Positions 1-12,565 of a stretch of DNA of 64,000 bases are shown in pieces. Below the pieces are notes generated by a model that saw nothing but the letters and a program-made list of their open reading frames with translations, did not search any database and was not told the origin of the DNA. The DNA lies in NCBI GenBank assembly GCA_963681505.1, contig OY811984.1:6714097-6778096 (forward strand), given 5' to 3'. Position 1 is the first letter of the stretch. Each line of letters starts with the position of its first letter. The stretch comes from Eunapius fragilis (taxonomy: Eukaryota; Porifera; Demospongiae; Spongillida; Spongillidae). The position numbers and the translations under genes were made by a program.

Positions 1-2938
1 GGCAGCTAGTTCAGACTTTGTCATTGTGATGAAAGGGTTCGGGTGATGCGAGAGGCTCTGATGAGAGGTATGAAGAGGGTAAGGTGGAGGTGAGTGTGCA
101 CAATGAAGAAGGTAAGGTGGAGGTGGTGTGAAGGTATGAAGAGGGTAAGGTGGAGGTGGTGTGAAGGTATGAAGAGGGTAAGGTGGAGGTGGTGTGAAGG
201 TATGAAGAGGGTAAGGTGGAGGTGGTGTGAAGGTATGAAGAGGGTAAGGTGGAGGTGGTGTGAAGGTATGAAGAGGGTAAGGTGGAGGTGGTGTGAAGGT
301 ATGAAGAGGGTAAGGTGGAGGTGGTGTGAAGGTATGAAGAGGGTAAGGTGGAGGTGGTGTGAAGGTATGAAGATGGTAAGGTGGAGGTGGTGTGAAGGTA
401 TGAAGAGGGTAAGGTGGAGGTGGTGTGAAGGTATGAAGAGGGTAAGGTGGAGGTGGTGTGAAGGTATGAAGAGGGTAAGGTGGAGGTGGTGTGAAGGTAT
501 GAAGAGGGTAAGGTGGAGGTGGTGTGAAGGTATGAAGAGGGTAAGGTGGAGGTGGTGCAAAGGTACAGACCAATAGGGTAGTGGGGAAGTGAGAGCAAAG
601 TGTATCAGTGTATAGGACACAGAATATTATACATGTAGGATGACAAGTAATAGAGGTTGTGTATGTGGTGTATGTAGTGGTGTGTAGTGGTGTGCATGGT
701 GGTGTAGTGGTGTGGTGTGGTGTGCATGATGGTGTAGTGGTGTGTAGTGGTGTGCATGATGGTGTAGTGGTGTGGTGTGGTGTGCATGATGGTGTAGTGG
801 TGTGGTGTGGTGTGCATGGTGGCGTATGTAGTGGTGTGTAGTGGTGTGCATGATGGTGTAGTGGTGTGCATGGTGGTGTGCATGATAGTGTAGTGGTGTG
901 GTGTGGTGTGCATGGTGGTTTAGTGGTGTGTAGTGGTGTGCATGGTGGTGTAGTGGTGTGGTGTGTAGTGGTGTGCATGATGGTGTAGTGGTGTGGTGTG
1001 GTGTGCATGATGGTGTAGTGGTGTGTAGTGGTGTGCATGATGGTGTAGTGGTGTGTAGTGGTGTGCATGGTGGCGTGTGCACCTCCATACATGTAGCTCA
1101 GCAGAACAACACAATACACAGGCCATGTCATCAACAGGCAGACCTGCACACTCACCTCCGGGGAGCTTACTCCAGAACCTCCATTGGCAATGACCGGCTT
1201 GTTGTTTGAAGGGATCGGTACCATGTGGAAGGGAGACTTCCTGATGGTAGACTGATTAGACCCCACTGTTTGGTGCGAGAATGGCCCTGCAAAGTGCACC
1301 ATGGGAACCAATGGTGATCCCGTAACCTGGCCAATGGGAACAACGTGGAATGGGAGGAAGGTGCCAGCGGCTGGCTGGCTTGAGAATATGACGTTGCCCG
1401 CAGGAGCGGGACTTCCTCTGTTTGGTAAGGTCACACTCAGGTGACTAATCTGTGACGAAGAGGAGGGGTCCATCTGGTTGCACACAGCGTGGTACTGGCA
1501 AGTAGCCTGCACACCACCACCACCACCACCACCCTGACTGGTGCTCACATTCGAATAGTACTTAAACTGATGTGAGGGAGACAAAGTGGGCAGTGGGGAG
1601 TGACACGGAGTACCGTGTGGGGTGGAGTAAGGGGTGGAGCTTGTGGAGCTATGGACCAAGCTTGCACTAGTTACCGACTCCGCACCAGTCATTCTGCACA
1701 GGCCAGCGGAGTGAAGTGTCTGCTGCAAATGTGCTCTGGATGACTCCAGTTTCTGTTTCTTCAACTGACTGGTACTGGCAACCTCGACCGTCATGGTGCC
1801 AATTCGCTTGACCTGGGCTGCTTCAGACTCGAAACTCACTTTCCTCACGTGCTGCGGGCTGTCTCTGGGGCTTGGACTGGATGTGGAGTTAGTTCTGGAT
1901 ATCGCCGTTCCAGTCCCAAGTGTGCCTTTGGACGGACTGCCGCAGATCAGAGGGTTCTCCTGAGCTGTGTCATAATTGAAGAGCTGGGGGATACCGGTGT
2001 CAAATATCTGGTACGAGGTCTCTGGTGAGGAGGAGGAGGCAAGCTTTATCTGTTCAAAGTGGCCCTCAAAGTCCGAGCCATCCTCTTCCTTCAGCTGCAT
2101 CATTGATACCATGGGCAACTGCTGTGGACCTGGATCCACTTTGGAAGCGGAAACTTTGGGGGCCTTTGGTCCCTTCTGTTTATTAAGTTTCTTGAAGCCT
2201 GTTAATGACTCATCGCGGCCCTTCCGAGGAAATTTCTTCACAGCTGCAGAAGGAAATTAAAATTTGTTACATACCACGGCTTCCTGTTACCACCTTACGC
2301 CATTGTCTCAGGCGGTCATGGACCAGCTCTTATATGACCCCACAATTTGAACAGAGATGCAATATTGCACTTATTGAATGTTCAGCCAATACATCATTGC
2401 ACTCAGTGGGATGTGCAGAATCCACACATAAATGCACAGGTGTTTTATATTTTAAACTGCACGCACAACGGATGGTACATTATGAGGAAAGCCATGTGTT
2501 ATTTATAATACCAGTCACATGACCATCAATCAGTGCATGCACAATTATGAGGAAAGCCATGTGTTATTTATAATACCAGTCACATGACCATCAATCAGTG
2601 CCCTGCCCAAGACTATTAGTCAATACCAATGGATCTCCCAGATACTGTACATTTTGATTTTCCCATAAGAGTATCAATAAGCAACAGACAAATGAAACCT
2701 GAGAGAATGGCTGATCAACCACACAACCATCCTTCTTATCTACATGGGGGGGTGTCTACTCTTAAGAAGAGATTGCAGATAGTGCCTTCTATTATAGGGA
2801 CTTCTATTATAGGGACTTCAACAATACATGTGCCCCCTTAACTCCTCCCCTTCTATACATACTCCAGACTATCCAGAATTAAGACAACCAAATACCAATG
2901 AACACACACACACATTTGTCAGCTGCAGAGCCATGTGT

Positions 2939-2985
<47 letters not shown>

Positions 2986-5900
2986 TTCACATAACATGTG
3001 CATGCACGTATATCAGCCACATGTTTATCCAAACGATACACAATTAAATCAGCACCAACACACACACACACAACCTACAACAGAAATGGCAGGTTAGAAT
3101 ACCTCCCTCCCCTCCCTCATCTATCCAACTGTTCAAAATCGACTAGATGAAAAGTCTCTTATGGTTCCAAATAGACACAAAATACTTCTGTTCTGTGGTG
3201 GCATTCCAAACCAGAGCAAGAAGTGAATGCTGTTGACTATATCAACATTTTATGTGGCACAACTGGTAATTCACCACATAACACACACACACACACACAC
3301 ACATACACACACCTGTCCCCTGTGTCGAAGGTGTCCACCCCCTCCTCTTCCCTCTTCCGTTGATCTTCACTGACACTAGGTTATCTGGTTACCTCACACT
3401 CACCAACCCAGCTGCTATTCAGTGGCCACAAAATCACAATATGTCATGTGACTACAAATAGCTATGTGTACATGTTTACCATGTACATAGCTACAACTTC
3501 CAGTATGCAACCAGGTTTAAATTTTTAACCCTTTACAACGTTTTTCAGGGTCTGTCCCACCCACGCACACAGCCCAAACACTGCTGAGGTGTGCTGGAGG
3601 TCATTCAATGAGCTATTCATGTTCATTTTCCCAAGGTCTCCCCAGTGCAGGAACCTTGTACTAGACATAGTGAAGCACTCAGCAAGTGTTTACAGATGCC
3701 TGCAAGATGGCATATCTGCCAGCAATTTAAGGCCACCACCACTAGTACACTACACTACATGTTGCCTGCAATTCAAATATGGGCAATAAAACTTCAGTTT
3801 ACTGAACTTTTACTCATGTTCATTTGGGTTGAGACAACAAGTTGCTTAGTGCAGTATGTGTGGTGAAAGCCTCATTTGTCAGGCTGCCCAAAGTGCATTA
3901 CAAAGTGCTAAAGGATAAGGTGCTAATGGTGGTAAAGAATCTAACTAGATGATGGTGCTAACTAGATGGTGCTAAGGATAACAGTGCTAAAGATGGATAA
4001 TGGTGCTAAAGATGGATAATGGTGCTAAAGATGGATAATGGTGCTAAAGATGGATAATGGTGCTAAAGATGGATAATGGTGCTAAAGATGGATAATGGTG
4101 CTAAAGATGGATAATGGTGCTAAAGATGGATAATGGTGCTAAAGATGGATAATGGTGCTAAAGATGGATAAGGTGCTAAAGATGGATAATGGTGCTAAAG
4201 ATGGATAAGGTGCTAAAGATGGATAATGGTGCTAACGATGGATAAGGTGATAAAGATGGATAATGGTGCACAGTCTACCCAAGGCTTCACTGCACACAAC
4301 ACTGTGTGAGGTATGAAGAAAAAAGTTGTAGGCTGTAGTGGTGGTGGTGGTGGTGGGTCCAAATCATTAAGGGTATTGATGAGCCCTTCGTGAGGTGGTC
4401 TATCCATAAGGGTAAGGTGGTGGTAAGCCCTGTGTTAAGTACCTATTTGGCATTGAGGTGGTATGCTTCAGTGTCTAGCTGTCCATAAGGGTAAGGTGAT
4501 AAGCCTTAGTGGCCATAAGTGAGGTGGTATGGGTTCTTATAAGAAATGAGGATAGTTCAGTAAGGGACAGTGCAAAAAATATACACACACTTCCTCCCCT
4601 CCCTACTCCCTTCAATTTGTGTCAGCTTTGAACTTTCAACAACAAAACATTCTAGGTACGTTATTTAGTTATGCATAAGAACATCACATGCATTGCTGCC
4701 GAACCTTAAATAAAAATTCTGAGCCTTAACCAAACCATTAGAAAACAATCAACATTAACTGACCACACTCAAATTGTGAGCAACACACATTCCAGATGAT
4801 GTGTCACCCATCTGGTGGTTAGCACACACATGTAATGCTGGATGGATTCATACAATGATTTCAACGTTGTTAAATACTAATAGGGAATATCCTGCCCTGT
4901 CACTAAGTCAATGCAAACACAAATGTGAGCAACATGTATACACCAGCACCACACCACACCCCTCAACACATCACCACAACCCCTCTACACGTCACCACAC
5001 CCTCCACACGTTACCACACCCCTCAACACATCACCACACCCCTCAACACGTCACCACACCCCTCAACACATCACCACACCCCTCAACACGTCACCACACC
5101 CCTCAACACGTCACCACACCCCTCAACACGTCACCACACCCCTCAACACATCACCACACCCCTCAACACGTCACCACAACCCCTCAACACGTCACCACAC
5201 CCCTCAACACGTCACCACACCCCTCCACATGTCACCATACCCTCTACACATCAACACACTCCTTTACACATCACCACACCCTTTTACACCAGCACCACAC
5301 CCCTTTACACTTCAGCACACCCCTCTACTTCATGCAATGGTTCTAGTGCTGGAACATAACAATGATCTACTAAATGACAAAGCAAGAAGGAACAGGAGGG
5401 AAGGCAGATGTGGTACGCAAGGAGGGACAGGAGGGAAGGCAGGAGGGCAGATGTAGTACACAAGGAGGGACATGATGAGGAGGGACAGGAGGGAAGGCAG
5501 GAGGGCAGATGTAGTACACAAGGAGGGACATGATGAGGAGGGACAGGAGGGAAGGCAGGAGGGCAGATGTGGTACACAAGGAGGGACAGAAGGAAAGGTG
5601 CAGGAGGGGAGATGTGGTATGCATATTGCTTGCCCACACAATACAAACAAAGTTCAACACACCCAGCTCCTAAAATTCATGTGCACACCATACTTTCCAC
5701 CTCCTCCTCCTACCTAATCCTGATAAGCATCCTGCTCCTAACCATTTCCCACTGCTAACAAACCACCAAACGCCCCCTAGTTATGACAACACATCACCTA
5801 TTTACCCTTGGTCCTGAGGGCTAAAGAGAAAAGGTATCAATGGGGGGAAGGGGGGGGTCCATGTGCCAAACAGGCTATCTGCAAACTAGCAAGCTGAACA

Positions 5901-7104
5901 ATGAATGACAGCCCTCCAATACTTGCATCACAAAGACCCACAGCCTGTAGCTTGCCTCACTCCATAATCATATCATTGCATCATCTACTGTAATTAGGGA
6001 AACAGTATACTAGATGAAATTGCCCATTCAGCTGTCATCCATGTAAAACTCTCAATGGCACAACTTTTTTGTAAACTAAGAATGCCAATGCCTTTGCAAC
6101 TGTACCCATACATGCCTGCACTGCAAGCAGACTATACATAACTGCTAGGCATAACCTTGGTATAACCTTGGTATAACCTTGGTATAACCTTGGTATAACT
6201 TTGGTATAACCTTGGTATAACTTTGGTATAACCTTGCTATAACCTTGGTATAACCTTGGTATAACCTAGGTATAACTTTGGTATAACTTTGGTATAACCT
6301 TGCTATAACTTTGGTATAACCTTGGTATAACTTTGGTATAACCTTGGTATAACTTTGGTATAACCTTGGTATAACTTTGGTATAACCTTGGTATAACTTT
6401 GGTATAACCTTGGTATAACTTTGGTATAACCTTGGTATAACTTTGGTATAACTTTGGTATAACCTTGGTATAACTTTGGTATAACTTTGGCAGATAATCA
6501 AATTATGTGCCGACATTTATACCAGCACAGTTATGCCTTAGTTATACAAGCAGTTATGCCTTAGTTATACTAGCAGTTATGCCTTGGTTATACTAGCAGT
6601 TATGCCTTGGTTATACACGCAGTTCTAGTCTGTATAACTATAGTCTGCTCACAGTGCATGTACATTCATTATGAAGCAAAATACGCGACGCCTAAAGCAC
6701 AACTTACAATCAACCTTCATCCCTGCCTTGACACACTGGTTGAACCGACAGGCCTGGCAGACCTGCTTCATGTTCACGGGACTGCGACCCACAGAGCAAT
6801 TGCTCCCGTAGCGACACTTGTAGTCCCTGTTCATCTGCACGGTGCGTCTGAAGAAACACTTGCAAGCTTCACAGCACATGACACCGTAATGGCGCCTGTA
6901 AGAGGTGCCGCTAGAAGCCTCGTCACCACACACTGCACACACAGTGCCTGAAGATTTCTGCTGGTCGTGTGCGGGGGGGGAGCACTGTCCTTCACCCATC
7001 AAAGCAGTACCGGCGGCCTCATTGGGCGAGTTTAGAGGCAGGATGAAGACTGAATCTGCGTGTGTCTCTACTGGAGAGTGTTGCTGCAACTCTGGTGTTG
7101 ACAT
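1..7104 (-). CDS. Atypical nuclear receptor, 3' end outside the window
   Basis: Exons on the minus strand: 7104-6708 (phase 1 end), 2243-1156, and 57-1 continuing off the left edge. The junctions T|CT and GAG|AGC keep one frame, giving 514 codons so far. Exon 1 holds a two-zinc-finger nuclear receptor DNA-binding domain at residues 56 to about 130: CAVC, then CEAC, FFRRTVQ, CRYGSNC and CQAC. Both fingers are unusually long. The loop between the second and third cysteine has 18 residues instead of 13, and the second finger loop has 12 instead of 9. Exon 2 starts with the C-terminal extension (GMKVDSVKKFPRKGR) and then encodes about 360 mostly disordered residues rich in S, T, P and G, with a seven-glycine run and the motif STPYSTPHGTP. 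No ligand-binding domain is visible; it may be absent or lie further left. The start at 7104 is the first Met ahead of the DBD and is not certain. Family membership is firm; the subfamily is not recognised. Confidence 0.82.
63..562. repeat. 33-bp minisatellite, about 15 copies
   Basis: The unit is GGTATGAAGAGGGTAAGGTG plus GAGGTGGTGTGAA, nearly uniform. It sits in the last visible intron of the left-hand nuclear receptor and ends directly at the acceptor of the 57-1 exon. Read on the minus strand it gives a pyrimidine-rich unit (CCACCTTACCCTCTTCATACC). The period is a multiple of three, so all frames stay open. Confidence 0.95.
655..1080. repeat. GTGTAGTGGTGTGCATGRTG compound minisatellite
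   Basis: Irregular tandem copies of a TG-rich unit with variants (GTGTGG, GTGTGTAG, GTGCATGATG). It fills the donor-side half of the intron 58-1155 of the left-hand nuclear receptor. Confidence 0.9.
2480..2601. repeat. 57-bp direct duplication
   Basis: The stretch TATGAGGAAAGCCATGTGTT to CATCAATCAGTGC occurs at 2480-2536 and again at 2545-2601, nearly identical. It lies in intron 1 of the left-hand nuclear receptor. Confidence 0.85.
2938..2980. repeat. (CA)n microsatellite
   Basis: Pure CA tract in intron 1 of the left-hand nuclear receptor. A shorter CA tract occurs at 3283-3302. The rest of 2602-3950 shows no gene. Confidence 0.95.
3955..4266. repeat. GGTGCTAAAGATGGATAAT minisatellite, 18-19 bp
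   Basis: About 15 copies of a 19-bp unit with a few 18-bp variants (GGATAAGGTG). Intronic; no coding signal. Confidence 0.95.
4945..5335. repeat. CATCACCACACCCCTCAACA minisatellite, about 20 bp
   Basis: Roughly 18 copies with CAT/CGT alternation, decaying at the right end. It gives His/Thr/Pro-rich open frames that I reject as genes. Confidence 0.93.
5395..5605. repeat. GGAGGGACAGGAGGGAAGGCAG higher-order repeat
   Basis: A purine-rich array with a nested unit of about 25 to 58 bp (GGGACATGATGAGGAGGGAC plus GGGCAGATGTAGTACACAAG). Intronic. Confidence 0.9.
6148..6620. repeat. GGTATAACCTT / GGTATAACTTT array and a 24-bp neighbour
   Basis: 6148-6490 alternates the 11-bp units GGTATAACCTT and GGTATAACTTT. 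6515-6620 holds four copies of a 24-bp unit (CAGTTATGCCTTAGTTATAC). The array ends about 90 bp from the donor of the receptor DBD exon. Confidence 0.93.
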
Positions 7105-9471
7105 TTCAGCTCGCCGGACACATTTGAGGTTGAGAGGATGGTTTGGTCACTGGAATGGAACAATGAGCAATAAAACCTTCACCAGTTGGCTACGGACACA
7201 ACTCAGCCATAAGTCCCTTCCCCAAGTGTTACTAGCACAAATATGTGTTATTGCTTATAAGCAAACACAGTAATAACACCACGACGACGACCAATGTAAA
7301 GTACACAGGTACAATTGGGAAGGCATTATTACGACACCAGATGGCTGCAATAACTTTGGTGTTCTGTTTTTTTTTTTTTTCTTTTCTTGGTGTGTACCAT
7401 GTACATGGTGAATGGTTCCTGCAGGTGGGATGTGGGCGAGATACAGTGGTACCCCCCCCCCCCCAATACATTGGACCCTCCCCCCTTGTTGCTCATGAGT
7501 TACATGCTGTCACAAAAAAACCCCTATTTAGGAGAATGACGAAAAAGCCTTAACTACGCAGATTGTTAATGAAATTTTAATGCCTGTAATAAAATTTGGC
7601 CTGAAGATGCGTAGGAATGAAGATGGAAGTTGAACAGCACACATGATACATGCTCCCTGGCACACAATGTACACACCTAACCAACTCCACAGGAGGACAT
7701 ACAGTTCAGCAGATTATCCTAGGTGCCCCCCCCCCCCCCCCCCCAGACCAACACTTGATCAGTGTGGTATATGATTACAGATATATGAACACATTTGACT
7801 GATGTCCCCAGCAAACAGTGAGTCCGCCGTTGTCATTATTAGGCACAATATTGTGCCACAACTCACCAGGTTTTTGCAAGCCTTCCAGGCACCATATACC
7901 ACCACTACACACACCACGACTTGCATGCATCATTACTGTCACTGCTGCACACACACTCAATTTATGCACCCATCTTCAGTTTGTGATGTGCTTGATGTTT
8001 AGGGTGAGTTTCAGTAGTATATGCAGAGCAAATGCAATATAGCACGGTACATAAAGCGTTTAGGCGTAGCTTCAAATGGTGTTCACAAAACTTTGATTCA
8101 AATACTCTGACCCTGACCCATTCAATATAGGCGACCTGTGACTCCTGGAAAACCCTACGTGCCATGTGCAAGGTCACAATGAAGGGCGAGGTGAAATATG
8201 TTGCCACTTCAACCACGGACCCATAGGACCAGCAAGGCTGAAGAAATACATCACGAGAAGAAACCAACATAATCAAAAAAAAAAAAAAACGTTTGTGAGT
8301 AACTCTAATTAAAGCCCACCCCCGCGTCCACTAATGAACGGAGTTAGCAACTAATAAACTAAGTGTTTGCAATCGTTCCAAAAGCACGTTTGAACGTCCT
8401 TCCATTCTTTCCCTTCACTCCGCACTGATGTAATGTTTACCTTTAAAATAAAATAATAATAAAATGCATGCGTTCCCAGTAGTGCAAGTAGAAAACCACT
8501 TATATCGTACCTTCGAAAGTTTTCTGGACCGTTCTCTGTTATAATACCTTAACTATATGAAGCGACCTTTCGAAAAGTTACTTGCACACAAATGAAGTTA
8601 AAATGCATGGGCGTGGCTTGACGTCATACCAGCGTTGAAAAAATTGCCGGCGACTATGACGACATTGGCCGTTTTTTTTTTTCCCTCCCGGATATTTAGC
8701 TGGTCAGCTCTCGCGAAGCGCAAGATGAACTTTTGAACTTTCTACCTTGTGTACTCAGCGATACGAGCGCTCCGTACGAGCGAAATCTTTAACAAGTAGT
8801 AGCGATCATTTAGACGGCAAGGAGCAGTGCGCAACTTCCCAACCACTTAAAGGTACGTGCCCGTGTGTATGCGATGTAACGCTGTTGCAAAAAGTGGAGG
8901 GAGCGTTTAGAAACACAAAGTATGCTGCCTGAGGCATTCTAACGCGCTCTTATAAGCTTCTGTGCAGCAGCGAGCTCTCCTAGTGCGAAAACCACGCGTA
9001 AAAAGTGGACTGAGCGTTACCCCTATGCAAAACGGGCACCTGGGAATACGCAGAGTCACAACCAGATCTTCCTATTTAGTATTGCAGCTATCAGTGGGGC
9101 GGCTGTTGAGTACCAACTCCTTACGACTGTGTCGTATTTGGCCCTATTAATGTAAATTATGCAATGTCTGTAGACTGGTCCGAAAGTGGGTTTTTACTCG
9201 CTAAAGGCTTTTAAACATCAAATCGTGGGTTGTTCAAGTAGGCGATATTCATTTATGTTTCCTCTGGTTTTGCTGGGATGGAAAGGCTAGCGGGAATAGG
9301 TACGTGCTACCATGGGGCAGCGGGCAGCGGCATGCAGAGGACTTTTCTTTACGTCAATATCAGCATTATCAGTGTCGTTTTTATTTGCATGGAAGTTCGA
9401 GCCAACTAGCGTATGTAGGAGTGGTAATTAACAGTGTGCAGTTGATGGTGGTAGCAGCGTAGTGGCTGTGG

Positions 9472-9520
<49 letters not shown>

Positions 9521-10493
9521 TGTGTGTGTACTGGGACCATTTAAAAACATAGACCATATGCTATACATGTCTTTTATGCCCTTCTTCCATGTACTATATC
9601 AAGGTTTTTTATAAGTCACAAGACGATGATGGCTGATGGAGGTTCGCCAATTAGTAGATCTGTTTCGGATCCCATTGTTGATGAGAATGGAGAGGATGAG
9701 GTTGGTACTGTCATTGTTGTGTAATGGTGCCAGGAGTATGTTGGGGCTGGAGGGGAGGAGAAGGGGTGGGGGGGGGGGGGGGAATATGTAAATAGTAGCT
9801 GATTGTGCCCTACTGTTGTTCCAATGCCTTTGTGTGCACTGCTTCATGTGTATCAGCTGTGCAGCTGCACCGTCAACAGATCTGATTCGATTATGTCAAA
9901 AGGCGTGTGACCTCATACTGTGAGGTAGTCACAACCTGTAGCATGACAGTGCCTGGCCCCAGGTGTATTAAGGTGCTGCTGTATGTGCTTTAGTGGGGAT
10001 GTAAGTGGTATGGGAGTTTTGGTGGGGGTGGGGGGGGGGGGGGGATGAAGTGGGCTTACACCAGTGTCTTTGTCGTGATATTAGTTTGCAATTATGGTAT
10101 CTTTTAATCATATCATATACTAACTGGCAAGTGGTGGTCATTGATTAAGTGATCAAATGGACTGCATTAGTCACCGAGGTTTACATCACAGAGGGAAAGA
10201 GAATAGAGGAAGACAGTTCTTGACTTGCTGATGATTCTGATACGTAGTAACTATTATGTTTGTTAAAACAGCGTATGCTGACTGCTATATTAATCGATGA
10301 ACACTTCGGAAACGCAGTGGCGTAGAGATGCCTTACATTGTACGACAAAGAAGCAAGCATATTTTAATTATTACTCACCTTTTAAATTTCTGTGTAGCGC
10401 GCGCCGCAATGAAGACTTAAAACGCGTGCTATAAAAATTTGTCGCAATTTGAGATCAAAAGAAAGGGAAAAAAAAAAAAAAAAAAATCCAAAG
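7105..10493. other. Divergent intergenic region between two nuclear receptors
   Basis: No coding exon is supported here. Visible content: an A/T homopolymer near 7368, poly-C tracts near 7451 and 7724, a (GT)n tract at 9472-9527, poly-G near 9769 and 10029, and a full CRE palindrome at 8619. A possible non-coding first exon for the right-hand receptor ends at 8852 (AAG|GTACGTG) and could join an acceptor near 10399 (TGTGTAG|CGCG). That 5' UTR intron is inference only. Confidence 0.5.
8619..8626. promoter_or_regulatory. CRE palindrome TGACGTCA
   Basis: A perfect CREB/ATF site lies between the two head-to-head nuclear receptors, about 230 bp upstream of the possible 5' UTR donor at 8852. It suggests a core promoter nearby; function is not shown by sequence alone. 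Confidence 0.45.
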
Positions 10494-12565
10494 ATGTGTC
10501 TAGGTGTACTGTCGCTCTTAAACGACCGCCTCGACAGCTCTTCCGATAGCTCGCCGGTCCACGGCAGTTGTTGCAACCGTACCCCGTCCACGAATGGCGC
10601 AACTAGTGTGTGTTTCAGTCCGTCGAGTGACTTCGAGGCCGAATGGGAACAAGAGTTGGGCACCCCAGCGAGGAGGGATGCACTCTTGCAACGTGGAAAC
10701 CGGCCGCACGTTTGCCCGGAACGCTGGGACGAGGGAGCCTACGGCGGAGGAGTGGGGGGCTTTCCGACGTACAATCCCTCACTCGAGCTTAACGAAACGC
10801 GTTTCCTCGGCGATGCTTGCTTGCCGTACTCCGCGTTTAGCGCGTGCGACGGGATTCTGGGCTGCTACAACGGACTGATGCCGCCTCAGTCTTCGTATTT
10901 TGATTGTTACCCACAGATGATCGAAGGGCAAGGTGAGCTGACGTCTCCATCGGACCTGAGCCAGGGCATGCAGCACACGATATGCAAGGTGTGCGGGGAC
11001 ACAGCCTCCGGCAACCACTTCGGGGTGCTGAGCTGCGAGGCTTGCAAGAGCTTCTTCCGGCGGAGCATCAGGGCGAACGCCCGCTACGCCTGCCGAGGGA
11101 GTCGCGGGTGTGCCGTGGAGAAGCACACGCGCAACCGATGCCAGTACTGCAGGCTGCAGAAGTGTGTAGCCATGGGAATGAGAAAAGAAGGTACGTTACG
11201 GAGTGAAGGTATGTCGTGTCCCTAGCATGTGTGTGGTGTGTGTGTGTGTGTGTAGACGGAAGGGACTATTTTAAATAGATGTATTGGGGGAAAGGGAAAA
11301 GTATTTTAGAACCTTCTGGGGGGGTGGGGGGGTGGGGTGATGTATGCGTTACGCAAAACAGCCAATATAATTGCATTCAATCTATTTATGATTTGCATTC
11401 TGTCTGTGTGCTACTGCATGCCAGTGCCTATTTTGGTAGCTAATATCCTGATCATATTAAATATCAAATAACTCTTCTGTGACCCACAGCTGTCCAAGAG
11501 GAGCGTACATGCTCTGGGGCAAAGCTCCAACGTGCCGACACGCCCACTCCTTTGGGCTTCCAAGGACTTAACTTCATCCCTTCAACGGTCCCGTACATTC
11601 AGCATTACGAGTCACCAACAAGCCCCGTCCCTCGCATCCTATCACAAGCGAACCGGATGTACGGCTCTCTACCAAACCTGAAGATGATGGAGCTTGAGCG
11701 TCCAGGCAGCAGCAGCATGTACGGCTCCGGTACCATACACCCCCACGGCGGCCCATTTCCACCAATGGGAGGAGACAGTCCAGGTCCTGCGTGCATGGGT
11801 GTGGTAACCGGGGGGGGACAAGGGGGTCTCAGCGTCTCGGTGCTCGTCAACGCGGACATGCAGTCGGAGGGACAGCCAGAGGAGGTCAAGCCAACAGACC
11901 ACAGTGTCAAACTAGAGGACTTGTTTGAAGGGACGCGGACATCCCTCATGAAAGTTATAGAATGGGCAAAGCGCATACCGGCGTTTGTGGGGCTCAGTCT
12001 GGACGACCAGGTGAAGCTCCTGAAGGCCAGCTGGTGTGAGCAGTGCACGCTGAGGCTGGCCGCAAAGAACGGACCCAAGTCGGACATGCTCCTCCTGGAT
12101 CACGGGCTGACTTGCAAGCGTGAGCAGATTGAAGATCCCGAGGTACGGCGTATCATGGGTCGAATGTTCAACGAGCTAGCTTACTGGCTGGATTATCTTA
12201 ACGTTGACCGGGTTGAATTGGCGTGCCTGAAAGGGATTCTGTTATTCAATCCAGGTAAGTAGTGAGTTCATTAATTAAGGGATTTAGATAACATGGCTTC
12301 ATTCCTTTGTTCTGCAGATTCTAAAGGGTTAAGTCCTGCGTCGCGGAAGAAGGTAGAGATATACCAGGAGCAGATACTGGCGTCTCTGGAAAGTCGCACC
12401 AAATCTATGTACCCAATCACACCGCAACGATTCTCCAAACTACTGCTGCGACTTGGACCAGTCAAGTCAATCAGTTTAGAAATGATGCAGCACATGGAGG
12501 TACAAAGGGCTCTAGGCAACGCCAAGATGGACAACCTGTTTGGGGAGCTGCTGGATTTCGACTGA
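10494..12565 (+). CDS. NR2-type nuclear receptor (RXR/HNF4-like)
   Basis: Exons 10494-11190, 11490-12254 and 12318-12565, all with phase 1 junctions, give 569 aa. The DBD starts at residue 164 with canonical spacing: CKVC, 13 residues, CEAC, then CRGSRGC, 9 residues, CQYC. The P-box is EACKS. Across the first junction the C-terminal extension reads GMRKEAVQEERT, very close to RXR (GMKREAVQEER). The ligand-binding domain lies in exons 2 and 3: EWAKRIPAF, then the signature [14 protein letters not shown], and near the end [15 protein letters not shown], which resembles HNF4 helices 11-12 and carries an AF-2 core (LFGELL). The N-terminal 160 residues are low-complexity A/B domain. The protein is expected to be a nuclear, ligand-responsive transcription factor binding AGGTCA-type half-sites. 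It is head-to-head with the atypical receptor and convergent with TMEM143. Sponges are known to carry few, NR2-class receptors, which fits. Confidence 0.93.

Noticed and set aside
4801-5359. His/Thr/Pro-rich 181-codon frame
   Set aside because: 20-bp minisatellite translation inside an intron.
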